DNA of 19,720 nucleotides from Hydnum rufescens UP504 (lineage: Eukaryota; Basidiomycota; Agaricomycetes; Cantharellales; Hydnaceae), in NCBI GenBank assembly GCA_014904985.1, contig MU129023.1:177253-196972 (forward strand). Direction: 5' to 3'. The notes below the pieces were generated by a model that worked only from the letters and a program-made list of their open reading frames with translations, ran no database searches and had not been told where the DNA came from. Made by a program: the position numbers and the translations under genes. Below are positions 1-8,487 of the stretch, piece by piece. Every line of letters begins with the position of its first letter. The stretch's first letter is position 1.

Positions 1-1082
1 TATGTAGTGATACACTATACTGTTATCACTCTGCAGAAATTACTAACACCACCAGATGTTGGTTAAGGTTATAGGGATTGGGAATGAAAAGGTATGGGAG
101 GGGCTCAGGTTAGTCTCAATGGGTTGATTGGCTTACTAGGTATGGAAATGATATGGATGACTCTGATATGACGTAATGTTTCTGACTCTAGCTGGACTAC
201 TTGTATCACGATTGTCGAATTGAAACTTAGAAGCTATTTCTGATTTTAAACTTTTATGGGCTAGAACCTATTATCGTATGATTCAGGGCTTAGACATCTA
301 GCAACACCTACACTGAGGGTCCTACAACTATCTACAACTTCTCGTTGTTGCTCTGAGTATGCCTTTCAGTTACTTGGCCACTTGAATTTCTCGTCTGTAA
401 CTACTTTATTTCGAGGGGAGTCTTATCTAAAAGCTACCTAAAAACTACAAAATTTGATTCCTTATATGTATTTTTGGATGTCTGTGTACTTTTCTGCGCC
501 AAAGTCTGTGTGATGTTTGGAATGGCGCAGTTGTGGGACGTTTGGATGACTAAATCAGGCTGAGTCATATCTTTTGCTTAGTCATACAAATAGCTTTGTC
601 ATACTTTTGAGTCCGGGTTTTTGATTACAAATCTTGGTTACATAAGCATATTTTTTGACATGTAGAAAACTTTTTATTTTGTTTGTTGAATGGAGTTATT
701 TCAACTGAGTTTCCTTGATATCTTTGGGCTGTAGCATGATAAAGTTGTCCTAAACACTCCAACAGATCATTGATCGAGGTTTAAGGTCAGAGCACTTCCA
801 AACTCGTGTTTTCAGATACTAGCCAGTTATTCCTTCTACAGCGCCGGTGATTAGAGTCGGGGATTGGTGCTTGTCACTGCTACCGATACATAGACTATGT
901 ATAGTCAATATAAACTGTTCATGAGGTTTTATGTATAACTTCACTTCAAAGTAACATATTTCTCCACCAAGGAACCTGCTTACATAATTCTGGGACTTGC
1001 CAGAATTGATGACTCATTCTGGATTATGGTTAAAATCAGTGTTGAGCTCAGATATTTCTCATGTCTGAAGGGGCTCATGATT
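1..1082. other. No recognisable gene; AT-rich non-coding stretch
   Basis: I see no ORF of useful length, no domain and no RNA gene here. A short stretch around 294-332 (AGCAACACC then GGTCCTACAACTATC) resembles 4060-4097 (AGCAACTCT then GGTCCTGCAACTATC). Both regions may therefore carry remnants of one dispersed repeat, but the match is short and imperfect. The sequence is most likely old transposon debris or an intergenic spacer. Confidence 0.4.
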
Positions 1083-1242
1083 TCAGGTTTGAACCTTGGT
1101 TAAACCTGAACCTAACCTGAACCTAACCTAAGATAGGTTTTCTTCAGGTTAGGTTCAGGTTTTGGCAATTGAGAAGATTCAGGTTTTGGTTAAGTTCAGG
1201 TTTTGCCTGAATGGGGCAAAACCTGACCTGAACCTGACTTTG
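1083..1242. repeat. Telomere-like AACCTGAACCT repeat with foldbacks
   Basis: Several irregular copies of CCTAACCTGAACC and its complement are packed into 160 bp. A 19-nt block at 1103-1121 is the exact reverse complement of 1143-1161. A second hairpin pairs CAGGTTTTGCC (1197-1207) with GGCAAAACCTG (1215-1225). The hexamer CCTAAC resembles but is not the usual fungal telomere unit (CCCTAA). It sits just outside the probable copia LTR, so it may be the tail of another repeat rather than an interstitial telomere. Confidence 0.6.
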
Positions 1243-1259
1243 GCAACCATACTGGGAAC

Positions 1260-1594
1260 TGATGATGAGGGTGGATAGATCTGTAGGGGAGCCTAAATGC
1301 TCGAGCAGAGTGAGGGCGGGCAGAGCAAAAAGAGACTGTGGTATTTGGAAGTACTGGCCAATTTATGGCCTACAGAAATAGGGGAAAATACAGGAGTTAC
1401 AAGTAGAAACACAAAGATGTACTAAAGAGAATACAGGACAAATTATGTTAGTGGTCCATGGGTGCAGGAAACTGCTCATGGACCTAGGAGATGTCCACTG
1501 AATGCAGCAGACACACTTGAATCCAATGTGATTACCAAATAGGGGTTGCCCCCTCTAAAACCATCCTTTGGCCCATCAGACCCCAACTGCAACA
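1260..1594 (-). mobile_element. Probable copia 3' LTR
   Basis: Read on the minus strand, the sequence begins TGTTGCAGTT directly after a polypurine tract GAGGGGGAG (1595-1603) and directly downstream of the copia RNase H end. That is where a 3' LTR begins in Ty1/copia elements. The far edge is placed at a TCATCATCA ending near 1260, giving about 335 bp, but this edge is a guess. No partner 5' LTR is visible in the window, as expected if the 5' part was deleted or displaced. Confidence 0.55.
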
Positions 1595-1603
1595 CTCCCC
1601 CTC

Positions 1604-1845
1604 AAGTGCGACCTAATCCAAGTCCAACCACATGAAAATCCGATTTCATCGGCCCAAGGGCTTTCGTGAGAATGTCTGCCATCATTTCATCCATGGGACA
1701 ATAAGTAAAATTGAAGGTTCCATCTTTGATCATCTCACAGATAAAGTGAAACCATATATCAATATGTTTCATTCAGGTGTGATAATTGTCACAATAGAGC
1801 ACTGTCAGCTCAAGCAAGAGCCAAAACAATTCATTAATTAGCTGC
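1604..1845 (-). pseudogene. Copia RNase H C-terminal fragment
   Basis: Minus-strand translation gives a typical end of a Ty1/copia polyprotein: LINELFW, LYCDNYHT, a stop where the lysine-rich link should be, MKHIDIWFHFI, then TYCPMDEMMADILTKALG. In this family the RNase H domain ends with the motif KHIDIRYHFI...ADILTKAL, followed closely by the polypurine tract and LTR, exactly as seen here. One stop interrupts the frame. The fragment is separated from the rest of RNase H (ends near 2386) by a ~540-bp insertion. It is a dead remnant of the element at 2386-3780. Confidence 0.85.
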
Positions 1846-2385
1846 CAATGTAACAAAGTGCCTCCCAGTTCAGGAGGGCACCTGTTGTCATACTTGGACA
1901 AAGTGGAGTTGACAGGGGAGGGAGTAGGAATAGGGAGAAGAGGAGAAGGGGTAATCACACCACCCTTAGCACTGGCTTCAGGTGGGGGAGCTGCAAACAG
2001 GGCTAAGCACTGGCTTTGCCCTGGACACAGGAGAAAAGGTTGCAAGGGAAGGGGAGTCATGATGAAAGGCATAAAGTAGTGACTGGCCAAGTGGCACAGT
2101 CACTACCTAAGGAGAGAGTGGGGGTCAGTGAGAGGTATGGATTATCCTACTCACTGCTTTCCCAGCTAGGGTCCCAAGGCACAAGTCCAGAGCCAGGGAA
2201 AGGGCTAGTATTGATGGCTACTAGGGGCCAACTAGATATCCAGACAGAAGCAGAGGCAGAGGCAGAGTATCATGGTTTCTCACTAGGTGATGAAGATCCA
2301 GGCAAAGGTTCACTTGATTAATCTCGGCAACTGCCGTATATACATGACTTTTGAGTCCTAACTTAATTACATAATACACTATATT
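1846..2385. other. Insertion splitting the copia RNase H domain
   Basis: About 540 bp of purine-rich (plus strand) sequence lies between the two halves of copia RNase H, where family members have only a few residues. It contains a perfect 10-bp hairpin (GTAGTGACTG at 2076-2085 against CAGTCACTAC at 2097-2106). I see no coding potential, TIRs or clear target duplication. On the minus strand its edges read CTG|TAATATAG and TTGGCAG|CTA, so an intron-like origin is conceivable but the donor is poor. It is probably a small non-autonomous insertion. Confidence 0.45.
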
Positions 2386-3780
2386 ACAGCCAAAGCCATA
2401 TACCTTCCTTGGCTGCATGCATCGTGGTGACATACTCTGCCTCTGCCATAGATAATGTGACCAGCTCCTGTTTTCTCAAGCTCCATGAGATGGCACCGCC
2501 ATTGATTAGAAATATGTATCTGGAGATTGCATGTTGGTGGCTCTGTGTGGCTCTGTTGGCATCCATGAAGCTGAGTAGATCATGATGTTCAGTACCATAC
2601 ACTAGATTAACATCTTTTGTACCTGCCAAATATCGGATGATTCATTTGGCAGCCTCCCAGTGTACTGGTCCCGGGTTGTCAAGGAATTGTGATAGGGTCG
2701 AAACAGCAAAGGTGATATCAGGGCAGGTGGCTACAGATGTGTACATAAGGCTGCCAATAGCCTTGCAATATGGAGTCCGTTTCATTTGGTTGACATCTGT
2801 AAGATCAGTCAGGCAGTCTGCCCATGAGTATGTGGCCCTGGGCTCCATCAGTGTAGTAATGGGCTTCACATCATTCAGGGAGAATCATCTGATGATAGAG
2901 TTGATGTAAGAAGTCTGCAAGAGTCAAATAACTCAGGATTTACAATCTTGCTTGACCTTAATTCCAAGTAGCCAGTGTAGTGGCCCAATATTGGTAATAG
3001 AGTACTTAGCATTTATTTTCTCCTTGGATGCATCAAGCAACCTTCTCAATGGACCCATAAATGTGCAATAATTGACATGGATTGCCAGTATAAGTGGCTG
3101 TCCCTCTTCCTCAGTATGAAAAACACTGGGGTTGGCTTGGCTCATGCTGAATCCGAGATCAGTAAGGGCCTGCAAGAGTGAATCATACCAGCATCAGCCA
3201 GCTTGTTTAAGACCATAAAGGGTCTTCTGTAATTGCAGGATTGTATTTGTACCCCAAGGTTTGTAACCAGGGGGGAATTGCATGTAAATTTCCTTGTTGG
3301 GGTCCAATTCACCATTTAGATAGGCACCATTGAAATCAAATGAGTTGATCTCCCAGTCCTTTTTGGCAGTGATTGCAATGATTGTCCAAAAACTTGCCAT
3401 TCAGGCCACAGGAGAATAGGTTTCATAATAGTCAACACCATAAATTTGTGTGAAACTGCAAGCAATGAGACATGCCTTGTATTTTAAAATACTACTGTCG
3501 GCCTTGCACTTGATCTTAAAGACCAATTTGCAGTCAACAATGTTTTTGCCTTGGGGTCTCGGCACTTCTTTGTACATTCCAGTGTCCTCAACAGTTTTGA
3601 GCTTGGTATTGGTAGCCTTCTCCCATTCTGGCCAATCAGTCCTTGATTTTGCCTCTTCCAGTGATCCGGTATAGAAGAAGGATTGGGAGCTCCAATGACT
3701 GTCAAATCAAACTCTGGTTCAGCCAGTGTGTAGATGGGAGACTGTATTTCTGTTTTTATTCAATGGGCTGGTTCACTCTG
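2386..3780 (-). pseudogene. Ty1/copia reverse transcriptase and RNase H (degenerate)
   Basis: Minus-strand frames give successive blocks of a copia polyprotein. They are the RT start (EPEFDLTVIGAPNPSSIPDHW), the palm block with FDFNGAYLNGEL and IYMQFPPGYKPW, LYGLKQAG, the catalytic strand, MKRTPYCKAIGSLMYTS, and RNase H (AISWSLRKQELVTLSMAEAEY). In the family these copy the element RNA into cDNA inside virus-like particles. Here the usual double-aspartate of the RT active site (HVDD) reads HVNYC, so both catalytic Asp are lost. Stops replace Arg at several conserved spots (after QAG, before MASFW, after HWEAAK), each explicable as CGA to TGA. CpG is visibly scarce. The frame also shifts near 3600. 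The copy is dead and old, and runs into unrelated DNA near 3780. Confidence 0.92.
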
Positions 3781-4305
3781 ACAGTTGATCACTCTCTAAC
3801 AAGTTGTGTATGATATTCAGTGGAGGATAAGGTTGTGGTATGGACTAGCTATAGTCAATGATATATTGTGGGATGCTTGTGAAAGGCTTATATGTGTTGT
3901 ATTGAACTGTTTACTGCTATTTGTGTGTGCCTATTTGTGTCCTCCTGGTCAAAATGTGGATTCTAATGAGGGTTCTAGACTAGTTTAAGCTTGATTCAGT
4001 GTGTCAATGTGTTTCTTTCTTCTTCTGTCTTGACTTTGTTATTACTCACCTTTCCTTGGATGTCCAGCAACTCTAACCTTAGGTCCTGCAACTATCCTTG
4101 GCTTAGTATTTCATGTAGAGGGCTTCCAGTGATTTAGTCTTAACAACCTTGTATATGACTTAGCTCCAGATGGCTTTAGATCAGTACTCTCTTCAGATGC
4201 AAGCAGATTTGTAGACAGTAGTATATTCCAGTAGTGAGGAGATGGGGGGGATACAGGAAAATCTACCAGCTTTTATACCTTTCTGAAGGTGGCTGTGTTT
4301 AAAGA

Positions 4306-4333
4306 ATATGACTCACTCCTAGGTGAGTCATAT
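4306..4333. repeat. Perfect 11-bp hairpin with TGACTCA cores
   Basis: ATATGACTCAC (4306-4316) is mirrored exactly by GTGAGTCATAT (4323-4333) around the loop TCCTAG. Each arm contains TGACTCA/TGAGTCA, the consensus of Gcn4/AP-1 type bZIP proteins. Further GTGAGTCAT copies follow in the adjacent tandem repeats. Regulatory use is speculation. Confidence 0.5.
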
Positions 4334-4420
4334 GTGAGAACAATAGGGTTGTCAAGGAGGGTGAGTCATTCATAAGGTGGTTGCATGATAGGTAAGTCAT
4401 TCATAAAGTGGTTGCAAGGA

Positions 4421-4546
4421 AGGTGAGGCATTCATAAACAGAACAAAAGGGTTGCTAAGAAGGTGTTATCTTTCATGAAGGGGTTGCAAGGTAGGTGAGT
4501 CATTCATAAACAGAACAAAAGGGTTGCTAAGGAGGTGTTATCTTTC
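4421..4546 (+). repeat. Two 54-bp tandem copies at 72-bp spacing, plus weaker units upstream
   Basis: AGGTGAGGCATTC...TCTTTC (4421-4474) is repeated almost exactly at 4493-4546, with two base differences (GAGG/GAGT, AAGA/AAGG). Shorter relatives of the GTGAGTCATTCATAA...GGTTGCAAGG unit occur from about 4360. It is a local minisatellite with no coding role seen. Confidence 0.7.
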
Positions 4547-4628
4547 TTATCTGTGAAGTTCTAGGAGTTATTTGTGGCAATGGGAGATGAAATCAAAGGA
4601 TATTTCCAAGTTCTTGGAGATTAATTTG

Positions 4629-4710
4629 TTTGTAGTCCAGTGGTTAAGATGTGTTTTGTTGCTGGTTGATAATGGGGACAAGTGCATGGGATGGGATTCG
4701 ATGCAGAAAC
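4629..4710 (+). mobile_element. tRNA-like SINE head (A and B boxes)
   Basis: TAGTCCAGTGG (4633-4643) fits the RNA polymerase III A-box consensus TRGYNNARNGG. GATTCGATGC (4695-4704) fits the B box GGTTCGANNC with one change. The spacing (about 50 nt between boxes) suits a tRNA with a long variable arm. The segment does not fold as a complete tRNA by eye, so I call it a SINE-type head, possibly followed by the repeat body at 4756-4897. Confidence 0.45.
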
Positions 4711-4755
4711 AACAGTTTGCATCCGTAATAGACGTTCTTGGTATCATTCAATGAG

Positions 4756-4897
4756 GATTTTTAACAGCTTTCTGGTCGCAGTGGTTTTGAGAAGATCGGA
4801 TGCAAACTGATAGAGAAATTTGTAAAATACTGATGGGTGTTGATTCTGATAGTAATATTGTTCTGTAGAGTTCAGTTTTGATCTGTTCTTCACATGC
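4756..4897 (+). repeat. Left copy of a ~142-bp direct repeat flanking the foldback element
   Basis: It aligns along its length, with roughly 70 percent identity by eye, to 9636-9776 in the same orientation. Shared blocks include GATTTTT, CTTTCT, GAACTGAT/AAACTGAT, TTTTGATAGTAATATTG and TCTGTTC. On the minus strand both copies encode similar peptides around QYYYQN. The pair directly flanks the foldback element, one outside each end. The copies may be two members of a SINE family or a tandem duplication that the element entered. Confidence 0.65.
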
Positions 4898-4936
4898 TTA
4901 GTACTGTTGGATGCAGCCTGGTCAGCCAATTATCGG

Positions 4937-5064
4937 TATCTAACTAGATACTTCAAGGGTTGCATTTATATGCTCTAACTAGATATCAGACCCAGGGGCC
5001 CCCAGGGGCCCTGCAATTCAGTTGAGGGGGCCGGTCAAGCAGCCCAGGGGCCCCTGGGGCCCCT
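4937..5064 (+). repeat. Left terminal inverted repeat with GGGGCCCC blocks
   Basis: TTGCATTTATAT, TCTAACTAGA and GGGGCCCC/CCCAGGGGCC blocks occur in the same order in the reverse complement of 9481-9600. The CAGGGGCCCCTGGGGCCCC stretches are themselves palindromic. Identity is imperfect, so the TIR is old or under loose constraint. Confidence 0.65.
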
Positions 5065-5381
5065 AGCCATTAGGATTATTTATTTATTATTTATTCATTT
5101 ATTTATTATTATTATATACACTAGGCTCGCCCAGTGGGCTCACCCATGCACCCAAGAAGAGCAGCCAGAGGCTGCTCTTCTTGCGCAATGTAGCTAAGGA
5201 AAATAAATACTAGGGGGGACTCACCGTATATAGGGCCACTTGTTGGGCGCGTTCGGTTCTCGTCTGGTGAATTGCCGTTTGTCGCGTCGCCGTTTGGCGT
5301 GTTGTCGTCCATTGCGTCGCCCTTTGGTGTGTTGCCATTTGGGCCCTTGTTCATTTTGCGGGTTTTCATTGTGGCCACAAT

Positions 5382-5488
5382 CTAGAGTAATAAAAGATAT
5401 ATTAGTACAAATATCCAAAGCAGCGCAAAAAGAGCAGCTTTCGCTGCTCTTTTTGTGCGGGTGTAGCTACTGGGGTGCGGGGACTCAC
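5382..5488 (-). other. Predicted intron L4 (107 nt) with hairpin A
   Basis: Minus strand: donor AAG|GTGAGTCC, hairpin A at 5423-5458 with loop GAAA (a GNRA tetraloop), branch-like TACTAAT, acceptor TTACTCTAG. All parts of a fungal spliceosomal intron are present and in order. Confidence 0.65.
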
Positions 5489-5716
5489 CTTAAATCGTAC
5501 CACACACCCGCTACGGCGGGTGTGTGGTACCTGGGGTCCTCATTTGGCGCCTTTGCGTGTCTCGCGTTGGTGCGTGTCGTGTTGGTGCGTGTTGTGTGTT
5601 GCGTGTTGCGTGTTGCGTGTCATGTGTCATGTGTCGCGTGTCGTGTTGGCGTGTGTCGCATTACCTCTCGGTCCCTCGTTGTTTCGTGGGTTTTCGTCGT
5701 GTCTTGGACAAGTCAA

Positions 5717-5831
5717 CTAGAATAATAAACGAATCGTTAGTATGAATATTCAAAGCAATGCAAAAAGAGCAGCTCATGCTGCTCTTTTTGCACCACAAGA
5801 ATCAGAAATAAAAAATAAAAATAAAACTTAC
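5717..5831 (-). other. Predicted intron L3 (115 nt) with hairpin A
   Basis: Minus strand: donor AAG|GTAAGTTT, hairpin A at 5760-5791 (loop ATGA), exact branch site TACTAAC, acceptor TTATTCTAG. The preceding exon-like segment ends in hairpin B 5841-5868, whose stem carries two paired substitutions relative to other B stems. Confidence 0.68.
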
Positions 5832-5989
5832 CTTGGAGCACCCTACACCCGCTGTGGCGGGTGTAGGGTACTGGGAGCACGGACTCCGGCTCGTACGTAT
5901 GGGTTCTCCCTGTGCCCCGTCGTTCGGGCGTCGATAAGGGGGGTACGGGGGGTTCTGTGTCGGTATTGGTTCGCGAGAATGGTTAATAC

Positions 5990-6095
5990 CTATAAAATAA
6001 TATTGTTAAATTAGTTAAAAATTAAACACCACGCAAAAAGAGCAGCTTTCACTGCTCTTTTTGCGTGGTTGTAGCTACTGGGGGTGGGGACTCAC
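5990..6095 (-). other. Predicted intron L2 (106 nt) with hairpin A
   Basis: Minus strand: donor AAG|GTGAGTCC, hairpin A at 6029-6068 extended to a nearly full 18-bp stem with loop GAAA, branch-like TAACTAAT, acceptor TTTTATAG. Hairpin B before the donor (6108-6133) has the loop TACG on this strand, a UNCG-type tetraloop closed by C-G. Confidence 0.66.
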
Positions 6096-6415
6096 CTTAT
6101 ATGGGACCACACACCCGCCGTAGCGGGTGTGTGATTCCTGGGGCCTCATTTGGCGTGGTCGCGTCCTCATTTGGCGCGTTGCCATGGGTCGCGTCCCCAT
6201 TTGACGTGGTGCCGTATTTCGCATCGTTGCCGCGTTGCTGGGGGTCGTGTCCTCTTTTGGCGCGGTGCCGTATCTCGGTCGTTGCCGCGTCGCATCCTCA
6301 TTTGGTGTGCTGCTGTATTTCATGCATTGGCCCTTGCTGTGGGTCGCGTGTCGGGCTGCCGTTTGGGTTCTTGTTATTTCGCGGGCTATCATCGTGTGTT
6401 GAACGAAGCCTCAAT

Positions 6416-6519
6416 CTAGAATAATTAAAGTTGCGTTAGTAAAAAGTTTCAAAGCAGCGCAAAAAGAGCAGCTTTCGCTGCTCTTTTTGCGCCATCGTAC
6501 TACTAGCAGAAAAACTCAC
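6416..6519 (-). other. Predicted intron L1 (104 nt) with hairpin A
   Basis: Minus strand: donor AAG|GTGAGTTT, hairpin A at 6457-6492 (16-bp stem, loop GAAA), exact branch site TACTAAC, acceptor TTATTCTAG. This is the intron nearest the palindromic core on the left and mirrors intron R1 (7389-7490). Confidence 0.7.
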
Positions 6520-6699
6520 CTTATGACCACACACCCGCGGTGGCGGGTGTGTGGTTGCGCGCTTGCCTTTCCAGGCGGTTGTTTGTTGTGGTTTTGGAGA
6601 TGAGAAGAAAGATCTGAAATTCAACGCCGGCAATTGCCGATACTCAAGAAGCGCCCAAGTGCTGACGCTACAAGCACAATACAGATTGATAGCAAGCAT
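6520..6699 (-). CDS. Short ORF leaving the core on the left; product uncertain
   Basis: An ATG at 6699, inside the palindrome, opens a frame starting MLAINLYCACSVSTW and running to the predicted donor at 6520 (ends VCGHK). If intron L1 is removed, eight more codons follow before a stop (IEASFNTR), giving about 68 residues. The identical start exists on the right arm because the core is palindromic. The hydrophobic N-terminus could be chance. There is no recognised family and I have no evidence of translation. It may simply be the 5' part of a non-coding transcript. Confidence 0.2.
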
Positions 6700-6859
6700 G
6701 TAGATGTGAAATATAGAATATACAATAAATATTTGTTTAAAAATGTGAAGAAGAGGATAAAAATGAGCCAGAGCTCAATAAGGGACGATATGCCTCATTG
6801 CAAAGTGGATTAGATCACTTCTATGCATCAGAATTGGCCCAAATTTAAATATAGTGATG

Positions 6860-6869
6860 GTATATATAC
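6860..6869 (-). promoter_or_regulatory. Possible TATA element for the leftward transcript
   Basis: GTATATATAC lies 161 bp inside the leftward ATG at 6699. Its mirror copy is at 7014-7023. The sequence is its own reverse complement, so orientation is assigned only from the direction of the modules. Fungal TATA-like runs are common by chance, hence low confidence. Confidence 0.22.
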
Positions 6870-7013
6870 ACCCTACATGGGCAACCAATTATATCAGACG
6901 ATTCTGGCATTTTTCAATTTTTCACGCCTTCAATTCCCTATTTAGGGAATTGAAGGCGTGAAAAATTGAAAAATGCCAGAATCGTCTGATATAATTGGTT
7001 GCCCATGTAGGGT

Positions 7014-7023
7014 GTATATATAC
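7014..7023 (+). promoter_or_regulatory. Possible TATA element for the rightward transcript
   Basis: This is the mirror copy of 6860-6869, 161 bp before the rightward ATG at 7184. It would drive transcription into the right arm, in the direction of the predicted introns. Confidence 0.22.
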
Positions 7024-7183
7024 CATCACTATATTTAAATTTGGGCCAATTCTGATGCATAGAAGTGATCTAATCCACTTTGCAATGAGGCATATCGTCC
7101 CTTATTGAGCTCTGGCTCATTTTTATCCTCTTCTTCACATTTTTAAACAAATATTTATTGTATATTCTATATTTCACATCTAC

Positions 7184-7387
7184 ATGCTTGCTATCAATCT
7201 GTATTGTGCTTGTAGCGTCAGCACTTGGGCGCTTCTTGAGTATCGGCAATTGCTGGCGTTGAATTTCGCAACTACACAGCCACACCCAGCAACAGAACGA
7301 CGACGACGACGACCCCACAACCGGACAACGACGATGACCCCACAACCACACGACCACACACCCGCTGCTGCGGGTGTGTGGTCATAA
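7184..7387 (+). CDS. Short ORF leaving the core on the right; product uncertain
   Basis: It has the same start as the left ORF (MLAINLYCACSVSTW) by palindromy. It then diverges into a low-complexity tail with runs of Arg, Thr and Pro and ends VWS at a TAA one base before the predicted donor at 7389. The frame therefore does not enter the next exon-like segment. The tail includes residues encoded by hairpin B. It is either a minor leader peptide or chance. Confidence 0.18.
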   Translation: MLAINLYCACSVSTWALLEYRQLLALNFATTQPHPATERRRRRPHNRTTTMTPQPHDHTPAAAGVWS

Positions 7388-7388
7388 G

Positions 7389-7490
7389 GTGAGTTTTGTC
7401 AGTAGATACAATAGTGCAAAAAGAGTAGCACAAGCTACTCTTTTTGTGCCACTTTGAATTCTTATACTAACATAGCTTTTATTATTTTAG
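7389..7490 (+). other. Predicted intron R1 (102 nt) with hairpin A
   Basis: Donor AAG|GTGAGTTT, hairpin A 7416-7447 with compensated stem GAGTAGC/GCTACTC (loop ACAA), exact branch site TACTAAC, acceptor TTATTTTAG. It mirrors intron L1 across the core. Confidence 0.7.
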
Positions 7491-7630
7491 ATTATGGCCT
7501 AAGGCCCGAGACGAAAACCCACCGCACGATGAGGGCCCGAACGGCAAGAGCCAAACCAAAAGAAATGACGGACCGCCCAATGGGTGGCCCAGGAACCACA
7601 CCCGCTGCGGCGGGTGTGGTACTATTTAAG

Positions 7631-7738
7631 GTGAGTGTTGCCCCCCCCCAATAGATACAGTCGCGCAAAAAGACCAGCGAAAGCTGGTCTTTTTGTGCTG
7701 AATTATAACCTTAACTAACATATATTTTGATATTCTAG
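7631..7738 (+). other. Predicted intron R2 (108 nt) with hairpin A
   Basis: Donor AAG|GTGAGTGT, hairpin A 7663-7698 with compensated stem GACCAGC/GCTGGTC and a GAAA loop, branch site TTAACTAACA, acceptor GATATTCTAG. Confidence 0.7.
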
Positions 7739-7874
7739 GTCACGCTTTGAACCACCATCCGCATGAGCGCCAACCGAAACTACACCAAGTGAAAACCCGA
7801 TGAACACCCCACCGAACGATAAACCAACGCAAACCAGACACCCGCCACGGTGGGTGTCTGGTTATACATTCAAG

Positions 7875-7968
7875 GTATGTGTCCCCAACGGCGCAAAAAG
7901 AGCAGCGAAAGCTGCTCTTTTTGTGCTACTTTGAATTTCTTTACTGATTCCTTTTTAATTCATTCTAG
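7875..7968 (+). other. Predicted intron R3 (94 nt) with hairpin A
   Basis: Donor AAG|GTATGTGT, hairpin A 7891-7926 with a 16-bp stem and GAAA loop, branch-like TTACTGAT, acceptor CATTCTAG. Confidence 0.68.
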
Positions 7969-8143
7969 GCCATCAAATGAAACCCCCCCAAACGACGAGG
8001 CCCAATTGGCCAGGGCCCCAGCGGCAACATGCAAACAGAAACCATGTGAAACGAAAACGCGAGACATGGCCATGCACCACCCGAGTGGCCGTGCGAACCG
8101 CGAACCACACACCCACTGCGGCGGGTGTGTGGTTCTATACAAG

Positions 8144-8236
8144 GTAAGTGTACCCCCAATGGCGCAAAAAGAGCAGCAAATGCTGCTCTTTTTGCGCTGG
8201 TTTTAATTTATCTAACTAATACATCCATTATTCTAG
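8144..8236 (+). other. Predicted intron R4 (93 nt) with hairpin A
   Basis: Donor AAG|GTAAGTGT, hairpin A 8162-8197 (GCGCAAAAAGAGCAGC stem), branch-like CTAACTAAT, acceptor TTATTCTAG. Hairpin B of the preceding exon (8102-8135) has a UGCG (UNCG-type) loop with one A-C mismatch below it. Confidence 0.68.
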
Positions 8237-8388
8237 GCTGCCACAAACGAAGATTGGCGAAACGAAACCCCTCCGAAATGATAACCCGCCCGCAAAGTCA
8301 AACGACGACACACCAAACGAAAACACGAGACAATGCCAACCCCAGACGAACCACACACCCGCAGAAGCGGGTGTGTGGTAATTTCAAG

Positions 8389-8487
8389 GTAAGTACGATC
8401 ACGCAAAAGGAGCAGCGCACGCTGCTCCTTTGCATGGCTTTCTGTTTTTTTTTTTTTCTCTCTTTCATTAACATTATTTATCTCTAG
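8389..8487 (+). other. Predicted intron R5 (99 nt) with hairpin A
   Basis: Donor AAG|GTAAGTAC, hairpin A 8403-8433 with AAAAGG/CCTTT variation, a long polypyrimidine run, branch-like ATTAACAT, acceptor TATCTCTAG. Confidence 0.62.

Larger units (their letters stand above)
3781..4620. other. Non-coding DNA interrupting the copia element
   Basis: The copia frame stops being recognisable near 3780 and resumes only beyond 9.9 kb. This part has no convincing gene. Around 4060-4097 there is weak similarity to 294-332. It also holds the hairpin and short tandem repeats listed separately. It is presumably part of one or more insertions that preceded or accompanied the foldback element. Confidence 0.4.
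5122..6616 (-). repeat. Left arm: outward (minus-strand) hairpin and intron modules
   Basis: Read on the minus strand from the core outward, exon-like segments (6520 leftward from the core; 6096-6415; 5832-5989; 5489-5716; 5225-5381) alternate with intron-like segments listed separately. Each of the first four exon-like segments ends with hairpin B just before the donor: 6526-6555, 6108-6133, 5841-5868 and 5497-5530. Each intron holds hairpin A: 6457-6492, 6029-6068, 5760-5791 and 5423-5458. A fifth hairpin A (5153-5183) follows a good donor (GG|GTGAGT, 5224) and ends in a weak CCTAG acceptor at 5121, with no clear branch site. Exon-like parts do not align well with one another, while hairpins and splice signals do. 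Exon lengths (157, 228, 158, 320 nt) do not share a reading phase, so a long protein is unlikely. Confidence 0.75.
6617..7266. repeat. Near-perfect 650-bp palindromic core
   Basis: Positions x and 13883-x are complementary from 6617/7266 to the centre at 6941-6942 (two-base TT spacer). Reading both halves, I find only one mismatch (GCCGGC on the left against GCTGGC on the right) and no indels. Beyond 6616 and 7267 the identity collapses although module order stays mirrored. Such a core would form a long cruciform or, if read through, a 324-bp RNA hairpin. It may also contain two outward promoters. An assembly or amplification artefact must be considered, but the diverged flanking arms argue that the fold is real. 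Confidence 0.92.

Noticed and set aside
4629..4710. Genuine tRNA gene
   Set aside because: A and B boxes are present, but no acceptor stem or complete cloverleaf could be formed by eye.
5240..5725. 161-residue plus-strand ORF and other Val/Arg/Cys-rich ORFs over the left arm
   Set aside because: They run antisense to the module direction, cross hairpins and predicted introns, and their repeated peptides come from hairpin sequence.
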